Below the pieces are notes generated by a model. It worked only from the letters and a program-made list of their open reading frames with translations. It was not told the DNA's origin and made no database searches. A DNA stretch of 64,000 nt from SSF14 sp046331245 (GTDB taxonomy: Bacteria; Actinomycetota; Acidimicrobiia; Acidimicrobiales; Microtrichaceae), in NCBI GenBank assembly GCA_046331245.1, contig JAXLRH010000006.1, forward strand, positions 211,640-275,639. Direction: 5' to 3'. The first letter of the stretch is position 1; every line of letters starts with the position of its first letter. The position numbers and the translations under genes are program-made. Below, in pieces: positions 27,941 to 36,607 of this stretch.

Positions 27941-29745
27941 GCAGGTCGCTGTGGACGGGCCCGCGGTCCGATCCGCGCCGGTATCGGGTCACCCTCGACG
28001 GTGACGAGCCGGTCCCGGAGCCCGGCAGCGGAGGCGACGGCCTGGTCTTCGCGGCGAGGACCCGGTACGGCTCGCCCGACGGCACGGAACGTCAGGTGGC
28101 GCTGAAGTTGAAGCTGCGGGTGCGCGAGCTCGACGAGCACGAGCTGGCCCGGCGGGCGTCGATCCTCAAGGCCGTCGACCATCCCAACGTCATGCGGGCG
28201 ACCGACGGGTTCATCGGGCCGGCCCTCACCGCCGAGGATCCCGACTCGATCGACGACGACGCGTTCGACCTCGTCTGGGTGGTCCTGGAGTGGGTCGAGG
28301 GGCAGCGGCTGTCGACGATGCTCCCCGTCGATCCGGACACGGCGCTCACGATGACGGCGCAGATCGCGCGCGGTGTCGCGTCGATGCATGCGATGCGGTC
28401 CGAGCACGCTCCGTCGGGCGTGCTCCACCGGGACGTGAAGCCGTCGAACGTGAAGCTCACCCCCGAGGGAACCGCGGTGCTGATCGACTTCGGATCGGCT
28501 GGACCGGCGCACGACGCCTGGGTGCAGGACGGCACGCCCGGTTGGCTGGCCCCCGAGGTGGTGGCCGGCGCACCGATGGCGGCGCCGTCCGACGTGTGGG
28601 GAGTCGGCGCGGTCGCCCACGCGGCGATCACCGGTCGCGTCCCCCTCCACGACGGCGCCGCCTGCTCACGCGAGCGGATCCGCGTGGTGCTCGACGCCGC
28701 CGGGCACCCGGCCTCGGTCGCCGTGGCCGACCACATCGCGGCGCTGCTCGAGACCGATCCGGCGGCGCGGCCCTCCGACCTCGACCGATGGGCCGACGGG
28801 CTCGACGCGCTTCGGAAGGGAGTGCCGCGCTCCGATCGATCGCGTGCCCGCACCGTGGTGATCGTCGGCGTGGTCGCCGTGGCCGTCGCCGCGATCGGCT
28901 GGGCCCTGCTGCACAGCGCCACGGGCCGCGACGCCGCGGCCACGGGCCGGCGCGACGGGTCGCCGACGACGACCCGATCCACGCCGGGCGCCGGGGTCGA
29001 GGTGGCAGCCGAGTCGACGGAGGTCACGGCACCGACCTCCACCGAGCGGTTCGGCGAGGCGGTCGTGCGGCGCATCGTCCCGGCGGACGGCGACTCGGCA
29101 GACGTCGAGCTCGTGTCACCCGACGGGGTCACGGTTCGGCTCACCGACGTCGAGTACCGCTCGTACCGCGAGATCGCCGGGCGCGCGCAGCCCGAGGCGG
29201 CCACGCGGTACGGCGGCTACCCCACCGGCATCCGCCGTCAGCGCGACCCGGCGGCGATCGTCATCGAGCTGTCGAAGGGAGGGCTGATCGTCGGCCAGCG
29301 CGACGACACGCAGATGTTCTGGATCCCGCTGCAGGCGAGGGGACAATGGGAGGCCGACGGCGGTCTCACCGGCAAGCTCGGGTTCCCGGTCTCGAACCCC
29401 TACTTCACCGGCACCGGCCTCCAACTCGACTTCGAGCGCGGATCGCTCACGGTGGGGCTGGAACCGGGCGCTCCGGTGAACATCGCGGCCACGTACCTCG
29501 TCGACCCGGCGGCGACGCTGACGCCGCTCGGCGACCTGCGCGGCCACGTGCTCCGGCAGGCGGGCAGCACCACCTGGTTCGTCGACGACCATCTCGTGCG
29601 GCACTGGATCCGCGACGCCGACGTGTACCGCTGCCTGGACGCGGCGTCGCGCCAGATTCCCGGCGACGCGCCGGGAGCCGGCGTCTTCTCCCTGAGGCTC
29701 GGCGCGCCGGCCACGTGCGCGCTGGCGCGGGTCGAGGCCCGCTGA
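27937..29745 (+). CDS. Transmembrane Ser/Thr protein kinase
   Basis: A 602-residue receptor-like kinase. Kinase landmarks are VALKLKL (ATP-site Lys near residue 56), the catalytic loop LHRDVKPSNVKL near 165, DFGSAG near 183, APEVV and DVWGVGAVAHAA. A single transmembrane segment (VVIVGVVAVAVAAIGWALL, about 307-327) is followed by a Thr-rich linker and an external domain of about 220 residues with an LGFP-like unit (GGLTGKLGFPVSNPYFTGTG), a possible cell-wall-binding repeat. GTG overlaps the FHA protein stop. It is therefore likely a sensor of envelope state signalling to the FHA partner. Confidence 0.87.
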   Translation: MSRSLWTGPRSDPRRYRVTLDGDEPVPEPGSGGDGLVFAARTRYGSPDGTERQVALKLKLRVRELDEHELARRASILKAVDHPNVMRATDGFIGPALTAEDPDSIDDDAFDLVWVVLEWVEGQRLSTMLPVDPDTALTMTAQIARGVASMHAMRSEHAPSGVLHRDVKPSNVKLTPEGTAVLIDFGSAGPAHDAWVQDGTPGWLAPEVVAGAPMAAPSDVWGVGAVAHAAITGRVPLHDGAACSRERIRVVLDAAGHPASVAVADHIAALLETDPAARPSDLDRWADGLDALRKGVPRSDRSRARTVVIVGVVAVAVAAIGWALLHSATGRDAAATGRRDGSPTTTRSTPGAGVEVAAESTEVTAPTSTERFGEAVVRRIVPADGDSADVELVSPDGVTVRLTDVEYRSYREIAGRAQPEAATRYGGYPTGIRRQRDPAAIVIELSKGGLIVGQRDDTQMFWIPLQARGQWEADGGLTGKLGFPVSNPYFTGTGLQLDFERGSLTVGLEPGAPVNIAATYLVDPAATLTPLGDLRGHVLRQAGSTTWFVDDHLVRHWIRDADVYRCLDAASRQIPGDAPGAGVFSLRLGAPATCALARVEAR

Positions 29746-29751
29746 GCCCGT

Positions 29752-30492
29752 TCAGACGCGCTTGGTGTCGCGGCGGTAGGCCCAGGTGGCCCACACGGTC
29801 ATCGCCGCAGTCCACGCACCGACGACCACCCAGCCCTTGAGCGGCCACGGGTCGCCGCCGATGCCGATGTGGCTGGCCTGGGTGAGCCAGAACGACGGCA
29901 CCAGCTCACCGATCTGGCGGAGCACGCCGGTGGCCGGGAGCGGGAACCACTGGCCGCCGAGGAACCCGAAGAAGGCCGAACCTCCGCCGACGGCCGGGCC
30001 CATGGAGTCGGTCGACAGCAGGTGGCCGACCGCGATGCCGAGGGCGATGAACGGGGCGACGCCCACGAGGAGCAGACCGGTCATCGCGAGCCACCGCGCG
30101 ATCGAGTCGATGCGCACGCCGAGGGCGAGGCCGGCCGCGTAGAGCAGCACGATGCTCGCCGCCGACATGACGTAGGCCGTGATGACCTTCGTGCGGAAGT
30201 ACACGCCGACGCGCAGCGGGGTGAGCCGCAGCTGGCGGTTCCACCCGGTCGCCCGTTCGGTGGCGATGCGGCCGCCCCCCGAGATGCCGGCGATCATCGC
30301 GCCGTAGCCCGCCATCGACACCATGTAGTACAGGGCGAAGTTGAGGCGGAAGTTGCCCATGTTGATGCTCTGGTCCTTGTTGCTCCCGCCGATGACGAGG
30401 AACAGCGCGAGCGGGAAGCCCAGCGAGAAGATGAACGCCCGCCGGTTGCGGAACAGGCGCAGCAGCTCGTAGCGGAGGTAGGTGCCGTTCAC
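29752..30492 (-). CDS. ABC-2 type transporter permease
   Basis: A 246-residue membrane protein with six hydrophobic segments, including AFIFSLGFPLALFLVIGG, YYMVSMAGYGAMIAGISGGG and LLLVGVAPFIALGIAVGHLL. The basic first stretch (RYELLRLFRNRRAF) and the GRIATERATGWNRQLRLTPL loop are typical of ABC-2 export permeases. GTG overlaps the stop of the ATPase gene by four bases (GTGA). The stop is six bases from the convergent kinase gene stop. Together with the ATPase it forms a second exporter in this window, unrelated in sequence detail to the first; the substrate is unknown. Confidence 0.86.
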   Translation of the reverse strand: MNGTYLRYELLRLFRNRRAFIFSLGFPLALFLVIGGSNKDQSINMGNFRLNFALYYMVSMAGYGAMIAGISGGGRIATERATGWNRQLRLTPLRVGVYFRTKVITAYVMSAASIVLLYAAGLALGVRIDSIARWLAMTGLLLVGVAPFIALGIAVGHLLSTDSMGPAVGGGSAFFGFLGGQWFPLPATGVLRQIGELVPSFWLTQASHIGIGGDPWPLKGWVVVGAWTAAMTVWATWAYRRDTKRV

Positions 30493-31433
30493 GAGTGCTC
30501 CCCCACCGGCTCGGTTGCGACGGCGTCGTCGGAGGTGAGATCCAGGAACACCTGCTCGAGGCCGGCGCCGGTGATCTCGATGTCGGCGACCGCCGGGTGT
30601 CGAGCGAGCAGATCGCGGATCGCGGCGTCGGAGTCGTCGCACACGAGCTCGATCGACGTGCCGTGCACCGAGGCGGACCGTACGCCGGCCAGGGCCGCGA
30701 GCGCCGCCTCGCCGACGCCGTCGAGCGTGGCCCGGATGCGGCGGCCGCCGGCCGCGGCGCGGAGCTCGGTCGTCGACCCGTCGGCCACCACCCGGCCGCG
30801 CGCCATGAGCACGATGCGGTCCGCGCTGGCGTCGGCCTCCTCGAGGTAGTGCGTCGCGAAGATCACGGTGCGGCCGCGCTCGGTGAACGTGCGCATCGTG
30901 CGCCAGAACTGGTTGCGCGCCTCCACGTCCATCGCGACGGTCGGCTCGTCGAGGATGATCACGTCGGGGTCGGACACCATGGCGACGGCGAAGCGCACCC
31001 GCTGCGTCTGACCGCCCGACAGCTTGTTGGTGGCGCGATCGGCGAGGTCGGCGATGCCCGCCAGCTCGAGCGTCTCGTCTACCGGCATGCGTCGCGGGAA
31101 CAGCGACCCCATCATGTCGATGAGCTCCCGCACCGACAGCTCGCCGAGCACCGCACCGACCTGCAGCATCGCCCCGATCCTGCCGTCGGCCACCGCCTGC
31201 GCCGGCGTCGAGCCCAGCACCTGCACGGTGCCCGAGTCGGGCGCCGACAGGCCGAGGATCATCTCGATCGTCGACGACTTCCCCGCGCCGTTGGGACCGA
31301 GCAGGGCGACCACCTCGCCGCTCGCGATGTCGAGATCGATGCCGGTGACGGCGTGCACCCGTCCCGACGGACCGGCGAACGACTTCTGGATGCCCTGGAG
31401 CGAGATGGCCGACACGAACGGCCATTCAACCAC
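30489..31433 (-). CDS. ABC transporter ATP-binding protein
   Basis: A 314-residue ATPase subunit. Walker A is GPNGAGKSST, the Q-loop is GAMLQVGAVLGEL, the signature is KLSGGQTQRVRFAVA, Walker B is VIILDEPTVAMD and the H-loop is ATHYLEEAD with His present, unlike in the first exporter. A C-terminal extension follows (RRIRATLDGVG, then VFLDLTSDD). GTG at 31433 gives the longest form; a GTG at 31415 is an alternative start, and neither has a clear ribosome site. The permease gene follows with a GTGA overlap. Confidence 0.9.
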   Translation of the reverse strand: MVEWPFVSAISLQGIQKSFAGPSGRVHAVTGIDLDIASGEVVALLGPNGAGKSSTIEMILGLSAPDSGTVQVLGSTPAQAVADGRIGAMLQVGAVLGELSVRELIDMMGSLFPRRMPVDETLELAGIADLADRATNKLSGGQTQRVRFAVAMVSDPDVIILDEPTVAMDVEARNQFWRTMRTFTERGRTVIFATHYLEEADASADRIVLMARGRVVADGSTTELRAAAGGRRIRATLDGVGEAALAALAGVRSASVHGTSIELVCDDSDAAIRDLLARHPAVADIEITGAGLEQVFLDLTSDDAVATEPVGEHS

Positions 31434-31485
31434 GACGGTCGGGGGCGGCGGCGTCAGCGGCGTGTGCCGGCCGCTCCGGCGCCGC

Positions 31486-32799
31486 TCACGCGTTCTTCGG
31501 CAGCTCGGAGAACGGCACGGTCTTGTCGTTGTTGGGCTCCTTGGGGAGGCCCAGCACGCGCTCGCCGATGATGTTGCGCTGCACCTGGTCGGTGCCGCCG
31601 TAGATCGGCGGGCCCTGCGCCCACAGCGCCGTCGTGGTGACGGCGTTGAGGAACGGGTTGCCGGTGGCGGCGTCGAGCGCCGGCCGATCGGCGTCGTCGT
31701 ACGCGTGCAGCATGCCCTGCGCTCCGACGATGCGGAGACCGAGGTCGCGGCTCAGGCGCATGGTGTCGCTCATCGCCAGCTTCGACAGGTTCGCCATGCC
31801 CGGCACGTCCTTGCCGGCCTTGCGGGCGGCCTTGACGCGAAGGGTGTTGAACCGGCCGAGCTCGCCGAGCACGTGGAGGCGGACGAGGTCCTGACGCACG
31901 TTCGCGTCGGACGCCATGCCGTTGCCCGCCGCGAGATCCGCGAGCAGCTTGGCCATGCCGCTGAGCCCGCCCGCGGCGGCCGAGCTCCCACCGGCCGGTG
32001 GCCGGCGCGGCGCGCGCTGGGCCGTCACGAAGTCGCCGGCCCGCTTCGCCAGGTGTCCCACGATGGTGCCGGGCGACGCGGCGCCCGCACCGCCCGACCC
32101 GCCACCGGTGCCGAGCCCGGCGCGCTCGTTGGCCAGGGTCGTGTTGGCGACCGCCCAGCCCTGGTTGCGGTCGCCGATGATCGCGCTCGACGGCACCCGG
32201 GCGTCGGTGATGAACACCTCGTTGAACAGCGCGTGCCCGGTCATCTCGCGCAGCGGCCGGATCTCGATGCCGGGCTGGTGCATGTCGAGCGCGAACCACG
32301 TGATGCCCTGGTGCTTCGGCAGCTCCGGCGCCGTTCGGGCGATGAGCATGCCGAGGTCGGCGACCGAGCCGAACGAGGTCCACACCTTCTGCCCGTTGAC
32401 GATCCACTCGTCGCCGTCCTCCAGCGCGCGGGTGGTGAGACCGGCGAGGTCGGAGCCGGCGCCCGGCTCGCTGAACAGCTGGCACCAGGCCTTCGCACCG
32501 GTGACGATGTCGCGCACGTACAGGTCGATCTGCTCCTGCGTGCCGTGGGTGGCGATGGTCGGCGCCGCCAGCAGCAGGCCGAGACCGGCCGGCGCGCCGA
32601 GCGCGCCGTACTCGGCGATCTCGTTCTGCACGCGCACGGCGTCGTTGCGTGCGAGCCCCTTGCCGTACGCGTTCGTGGGAAGGCCCGGCGCCGCCCAGCC
32701 GGACAGACCCAGCCGCTGCCACCAGTCGGCGACGGTGAGATCGGGATCCCAGTTGTCGTCGAGCCACGCCCGCAGTTCGTCGGTCAGCACATCACCCAT
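31486..32799 (-). CDS. Acyl-CoA dehydrogenase
   Basis: A 437-residue FAD-dependent acyl-CoA dehydrogenase. FAD and substrate motifs are seen: WCQLFSEPGAGSDLAGLTTRA, DEWIVNGQKVWTSFG, QGITWFALDM, MTGHALFNEVFITDARVP and the C-terminal YGGTDQVQRNIIGERVLGLP. This last motif and the long helical insert are typical of the mycobacterial FadE-type enzymes, including steroid side-chain and branched-chain dehydrogenases. A Gly/Ala/Ser-rich loop is inserted after ANERAGLG. A GAGGGGGAG ribosome site precedes ATG. The dioxygenase-like gene ends 35 bases upstream, so the two may be one operon. Confidence 0.92.
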   Translation of the reverse strand: MGDVLTDELRAWLDDNWDPDLTVADWWQRLGLSGWAAPGLPTNAYGKGLARNDAVRVQNEIAEYGALGAPAGLGLLLAAPTIATHGTQEQIDLYVRDIVTGAKAWCQLFSEPGAGSDLAGLTTRALEDGDEWIVNGQKVWTSFGSVADLGMLIARTAPELPKHQGITWFALDMHQPGIEIRPLREMTGHALFNEVFITDARVPSSAIIGDRNQGWAVANTTLANERAGLGTGGGSGGAGAASPGTIVGHLAKRAGDFVTAQRAPRRPPAGGSSAAAGGLSGMAKLLADLAAGNGMASDANVRQDLVRLHVLGELGRFNTLRVKAARKAGKDVPGMANLSKLAMSDTMRLSRDLGLRIVGAQGMLHAYDDADRPALDAATGNPFLNAVTTTALWAQGPPIYGGTDQVQRNIIGERVLGLPKEPNNDKTVPFSELPKNA

Positions 32800-32834
32800 G
32801 TCGGCACTCCCCCTCGTTTCGAGGGGAATGCTTA

Positions 32835-34037
32835 TCAGCGGGCGGCGGCCTGCGAGGTATTGCGCGGGGCGCCCTCGCGGGACGCCTTCAGCAGCCGGCG
32901 GCTCGCCGCCCGCGCCGCGCCGTCGTCGTGCGACGGGAGGCGGAAGCCGGTGTACAGCACGCGCCGCTCGGTGTCGGTGGGCGGCTGGGCCATGTGGAGC
33001 GTGCAGCTGAGGTGCACCGTGACGTCGCCGGTCTCGGTGGGCAGCGGGACGTCGGGGAGGTCGAGCGTCGTCGTGTCGAGGAGCGACGGCCACACGCGGG
33101 CGCGGTGCGACCCGGCGATGACCCGGAGCTGACCCGAGGTCGGTCCGCCGCCGGTGACCGAGATGCCGACGGTGAGCGCGCTGCACTCGTAGCTGTGGCG
33201 CCCGAGGCTGCAGTCCTTGTGCCAGGGCACGTCGGAGATGCCGTTGACGACGCCGAGCGGCTTGAACAGCGCCTCGACCCGGTTGTCCGTGGCCCAGTCG
33301 ACGGTGTGACCGCAGTCCGCGATCTCGGCGATGCGGAGGAAGCGTGGGTCGTCGAGGATCGAGGCGACGGTGGGCGACTGACGTTCGAAGTGCTGCATGC
33401 GGACGACCCGCTCGGTGCCGTCGTCGAGGGTCGCCCACCAGCTGTCGCCGTCGTCGGGTCGGTAGGTCGGCTCGGCCGCGTCCATGTCGGCGCTCACCTG
33501 CGCCATCTCCTCCTCGGTGAACACGCCGCGGAGGTGCACGTACCCGGCGGTCTCGAGGAACGAGCGGATCTCCGCGGGATCGTCGTCGATGGAGAAGCTG
33601 CGGTGGAGGTCGACGGGCAGGTCGACGGTGCCGGGCACGTACACGGGCACGTCGTCGAGGAGGCTCCGCCACAGGAGCCACCAGTCGAGGAAGCGGCCGA
33701 TGCCGCCGCCGACGAGGTCGAGCGTGCCGGCGGTCATGAGACCGATCGGGGTGACCTGGTCGTTGACGAGCGAGGCGAGCTGGTCGGGCGTGAGCCGGAG
33801 GCGGAGCTTCGCGGGGTTGCCGCCCGACTCGATCCCGATCACGTCGGGCTGCGGGCGCGTCAGCGTCCACGACCGGTCGTCCACCTCGACCGTCATCGGA
33901 CGGAGGTCGAGGCCGGAGGCCAGCGCGACGAGCGCCGACCGGGAGCGGGCGAGACCGGGGAGGGTCTCATCGAGGAACGTGGGTGCGTCGACGACCGGAA
34001 CCTCGCCGTCGCGCCGGGTGCGCTGATCGATGGTCAC
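32835..34037 (-). CDS. Phytanoyl-CoA dioxygenase family protein
   Basis: A 400-residue protein whose C-terminal two thirds resemble PhyH-type Fe(II)/2-oxoglutarate dioxygenases: YVHLRGVFTEEEMAQVSADMD, a metal-binding HxD as PWHKDCSLGRH, the distal His in VHLSCTLHMAQPP and an Arg in ERRVLYTGFRLP. The N-terminal 140 residues contain an SCP2-like stretch (LRLRLTPDQLASLVNDQ), a possible lipid-binding domain. The start is GTG at 34037, 6 bases after TACACT (34044-34049), in preference to a TTG further upstream. It is divergent from a TetR gene with a shared operator. Confidence 0.85.
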   Translation of the reverse strand: MTIDQRTRRDGEVPVVDAPTFLDETLPGLARSRSALVALASGLDLRPMTVEVDDRSWTLTRPQPDVIGIESGGNPAKLRLRLTPDQLASLVNDQVTPIGLMTAGTLDLVGGGIGRFLDWWLLWRSLLDDVPVYVPGTVDLPVDLHRSFSIDDDPAEIRSFLETAGYVHLRGVFTEEEMAQVSADMDAAEPTYRPDDGDSWWATLDDGTERVVRMQHFERQSPTVASILDDPRFLRIAEIADCGHTVDWATDNRVEALFKPLGVVNGISDVPWHKDCSLGRHSYECSALTVGISVTGGGPTSGQLRVIAGSHRARVWPSLLDTTTLDLPDVPLPTETGDVTVHLSCTLHMAQPPTDTERRVLYTGFRLPSHDDGAARAASRRLLKASREGAPRNTSQAAAR

Positions 34038-34043
34038 CGTTGC

Positions 34044-34084
34044 AGTGTACAAAGAGAGTTCTTTGTCGACAAGGGTCCTAGGCT
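34044..34084. promoter_or_regulatory. TetR operator and two leaderless promoters
   Basis: A perfect inverted repeat ACAAAGA-gagt-TCTTTGT (34049-34066) touches the minus-strand TACACT (34044-34049), whose end is 6 bases from the dioxygenase GTG. On the plus strand TAGGCT (34079-34084) ends 6 bases before the TetR GTG. A bound TetR dimer would sit on the leftward promoter and just upstream of its own. Confidence 0.62.
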
Positions 34085-34090
34085 CGCGCC

Positions 34091-34690
34091 GTGGCCGGAA
34101 CCCGGGAACGACTGCTCGACGCCGCGTTGGCCGCGTTCGCGGTGAACGGCGTCGAGGGCACGCCGGTCACCGAGCTCGAGCAGCGCGCCGGCCTCGCCCC
34201 GGGCAGCGGCGGCTTCTACCGATACTTCCGGACCAAGGACGAGGTGCTCGAGGCCGCGGTCCGCCGGGAGGTCGCCAGGGTGCGCGAGCGGCGCGGCCCC
34301 ACCGCACCGGCCGACGAGGGCGGTGGCGACGACATCAGTGGCGGCGACGCACGCACGAACCTCCGGCGCGACTTCGAGGCCGCTCTCGACACCCTCCACA
34401 CCGTGCGGCCGCTCATCGCGATCCTCGCCCGGGAGCGGGACCGCATCCCCGAGCTCGCCACCGAGATCGCCGAGGAGCTGGTCACCGGTGGCGTGCGCCA
34501 CGAGCAGTCGCTGCTCGCGACCGACGACACGCACACCCGCACCGCGACCGACGCGCTCGGCTCGGTCGCCATCAGCGCGCTGGTCGGCTACCACCTGGCC
34601 ACCGACTACTTCGGCTCGCCCCCGGCCGGAGTCGGCCGCGACGAGTTCGTCGACACCCTCGTCGAGCTGTTCAGCCCTCGCTCGGCCTGA
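34091..34690 (+). CDS. TetR family transcriptional regulator
   Basis: A 199-residue regulator of normal family length. The N-terminal DNA-binding domain is RERLLDAALAAFAVNGVEG, VTELEQRAGLAPGSGGFYRY, FRTKDEVLEAAV; the remainder is helical (HTVRPLIAILARERDRIPEL) and would form the ligand pocket and dimer face. The start is GTG at 34091 with TAGGCT 6 bases before it. It is divergent from the phytanoyl-CoA dioxygenase-like gene with an 18-base inverted repeat between, so it likely represses the dioxygenase/acyl-CoA dehydrogenase genes in the absence of an acyl ligand. The 3' end overlaps the nitroreductase gene by 20 bases. Confidence 0.88.
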   Translation: MAGTRERLLDAALAAFAVNGVEGTPVTELEQRAGLAPGSGGFYRYFRTKDEVLEAAVRREVARVRERRGPTAPADEGGGDDISGGDARTNLRRDFEAALDTLHTVRPLIAILARERDRIPELATEIAEELVTGGVRHEQSLLATDDTHTRTATDALGSVAISALVGYHLATDYFGSPPAGVGRDEFVDTLVELFSPRSA

Positions 34691-35348
34691 TCGGCTGCTT
34701 GTATGCGTCGAGGTAGGTGATGTCCGCCACCGGCGGCCGGGCCGCAGGCCGGAAGTCGGTGCCGAGCGTGTACGCCACCGGCAGCAGACCCGCCTGGGTC
34801 ATGTGCCCGGGGATGCCCAGCACGTCCGCCGCCTCCTGCTCGAGACCCAGGTGGAGCGTCGTGTAGCAGCTGCCCAGGCCGCGGCTGCGCAGCGCGAGCT
34901 GGAAGCTCCACATCGCCGGCAGGATCGACCCCATCAAGCCCGCAGCCGCCGCGGTGATGCTGCCGAACCCTGCGGTCAGCTCGTCGTCGAGCCGCCCGAT
35001 GATGAGCGGGATGACGAGCACCGGCACCTCCTGCAGGTGCTCGGCGAGGAAGTTCGCCGAGTCCATGACGCGGCCGGACTGGTCGGCCATGTCGGCCTGT
35101 GCGGCGGCCGCCGCGAGGTACTCGCCGCCGGCGCGCCGGTAGATGTCGGCCAGCGCGTCCTTGCGGCTCTGATCGCGGACCACGAGCCATCGCCACCCCT
35201 GGCGGTTCGAACCGGTCGGCGCCTGGACGGCCAGCTGCAGGCACTCGAGCAGCACGTCGTCGGGCACCGGGCGGCTGAGGTCGAGTCGCTTGCGCACCGC
35301 CCTCGTCGTCGAGAGCAGCGCGTCCACCTGGTCGAGATCGAAGTCCAT
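34671..35348 (-). CDS. Nitroreductase family protein
   Basis: A 225-residue FMN-dependent oxidoreductase. Landmarks are LLSTTRAVRKRLDLSRPVP, the FMN-binding QLAVQAPTGSNRQGWRWLVV, a middle SILPAMWSFQLALRSRGLGS and the terminal PVAYTLGTDFRPAARPP. TGSNRQGWRW matches the actinobacterial nitroreductase group that acts on nitro compounds, quinones or flavins. The neighbouring genes (a TetR regulator and a depolymerase) do not define a substrate. The 3' end overlaps the convergent TetR gene by 20 bases. Confidence 0.88.
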   Translation of the reverse strand: MDFDLDQVDALLSTTRAVRKRLDLSRPVPDDVLLECLQLAVQAPTGSNRQGWRWLVVRDQSRKDALADIYRRAGGEYLAAAAAQADMADQSGRVMDSANFLAEHLQEVPVLVIPLIIGRLDDELTAGFGSITAAAAGLMGSILPAMWSFQLALRSRGLGSCYTTLHLGLEQEAADVLGIPGHMTQAGLLPVAYTLGTDFRPAARPPVADITYLDAYKQPIRPSEG

Positions 35349-35371
35349 CGCGGCAGTCTTGCCGCCCGGGC

Positions 35372-36478
35372 TCAGACGCGACGGAACTTCTGGAAGAACT
35401 GCCAGATGAGCTTCGTGGCGTCGACGTCGAACGTGGTGTACCCCACGACCTGCGCGATGTTCCTGCTGAACTCGCTGCCGGGCCACGCGTGGCCGCCGTT
35501 GGCGACGATGTAGAACTCCACGTCGGCGCCGGCCGGGCAGTCGTAGGTGCGCAGCGTCACCTCGGCCGACACCGGGGTGTCGGTGGCCGTCGCCGTACAC
35601 CCGTTGCGCGCCGCCCACGCCTTCACGTTCGCCGGGTAGCCGGGACCGTTGAGATCGGCGGGCGCGGTGGTCGTGGTGGTGCCCCCGCCGGACGAGGCCG
35701 TGCCGCCGGAGATGAGCTTCACGATGTCGCCCACACCACCGTTGAACCGGAGGATCGGGTCGGCAGTGCCGTGGAACGCCAGCAGGGGCACCCGCGCCGA
35801 CGGCGCGCAGTCGTCGAACTCCGTCGCGCCGGCCACCGTGGCGACGGCGGCGAACCGGTCGGCCATCCGGCATGCGAGGAGCGAGGCCATCATGGCGCCG
35901 TTCGACAGCCCGTCCGCGTACACGCGGGTGGTGTCGATGCACAGCGTCGACTCGAGCTGGTCGAGCACGGCGCTCGTGTAGTCCAGGTCGATGTTCGGGC
36001 CGGCGATCGTGCCGCCCGGCCCCGCAGCCCAGTGGGCGACGGGCGCGCTCGGCGTGGAGATGCCCTGCGGGAACGCGACGACGAAACCGGCCGACGTGGC
36101 GAGGTCGCCGAACTTCGACATCTGCGCGTGTGCGGTCGCGCCCTCCATGAGGCCGTGGAAGTCGAGCACGAGCGGCATCGGGGTGGCAGGCGCGGTGGCG
36201 GCGGGCATCGTGACGAGATACCACCGCTCGTCGCCGCCCACCTGCACGGTGCGCTTGTCGAGCTGCAGCGCCGCGCCGGTCGCTGCACCGCAGCCCCTCG
36301 ACGGTGCGGGTGGCGCCGTCGTCGTGGTGGTCGACGCTGGGGCGGTGGTCGAGGCCGGCGCCGTCGTGGCGTTCCGGTCGGAGGCCGAGTCGGCATCGGT
36401 GCCGCCGCACGCGGCGAGCAGCATCGAGGCGGCGAGCGCCGTTGCGAGCATGGTGCGCATCGAGGTCGTCGAGGTCAT
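35372..36478 (-). CDS. PHB depolymerase-like esterase lipoprotein
   Basis: A 368-residue exported esterase. The signal peptide ends in the lipobox LLAAC, followed by a Thr-rich linker. The catalytic domain has DFHGLMEGATAHAQM, VVAFPQGISTP, the nucleophile motif YADGLSNGAMM (Ser in GLSNG), PLLAFHGTADPILRFNGG and the catalytic His in VANGGHAWPG. This is the layout of the polyhydroxybutyrate depolymerase/LpqC/feruloyl esterase-like family. A Thr/Ser/Gly-rich insert lies before the last third. ATG is 6 bases after TAAACA (36485-36490). The polymer or ester substrate is not known. Confidence 0.86.
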   Translation of the reverse strand: MTSTTSMRTMLATALAASMLLAACGGTDADSASDRNATTAPASTTAPASTTTTTAPPAPSRGCGAATGAALQLDKRTVQVGGDERWYLVTMPAATAPATPMPLVLDFHGLMEGATAHAQMSKFGDLATSAGFVVAFPQGISTPSAPVAHWAAGPGGTIAGPNIDLDYTSAVLDQLESTLCIDTTRVYADGLSNGAMMASLLACRMADRFAAVATVAGATEFDDCAPSARVPLLAFHGTADPILRFNGGVGDIVKLISGGTASSGGGTTTTTAPADLNGPGYPANVKAWAARNGCTATATDTPVSAEVTLRTYDCPAGADVEFYIVANGGHAWPGSEFSRNIAQVVGYTTFDVDATKLIWQFFQKFRRV

Positions 36479-36522
36479 CGTCGGTGTTTAGCCGACGACG
36501 CGCACTTCCCGTCGAACTCCCC

Positions 36523-36570
36523 TTTTGTGCCCCGGATCTACCGGGTTCCCGGTAGATCCGGGGCACAAAA
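36523..36570. repeat. 48-bp near-perfect palindrome in divergent gap
   Basis: Arms 36523-36545 and 36548-36570 are perfectly complementary over 23 bp with a 2-base centre (TT). The core reads GTGCCCCGGATCTACC on one side. It lies between the divergent depolymerase and alpha-galactosidase genes. If both genes start transcription at their start codons, as their promoters suggest, this palindrome is in neither mRNA, so a DNA-level role (protein binding or a cruciform) or a mobile palindromic repeat is more likely than termination. Confidence 0.7.
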
Positions 36571-36607
36571 CGGGGGTGGCGGGACGCGATCTCGCAATAC
36601 TGTCGCC

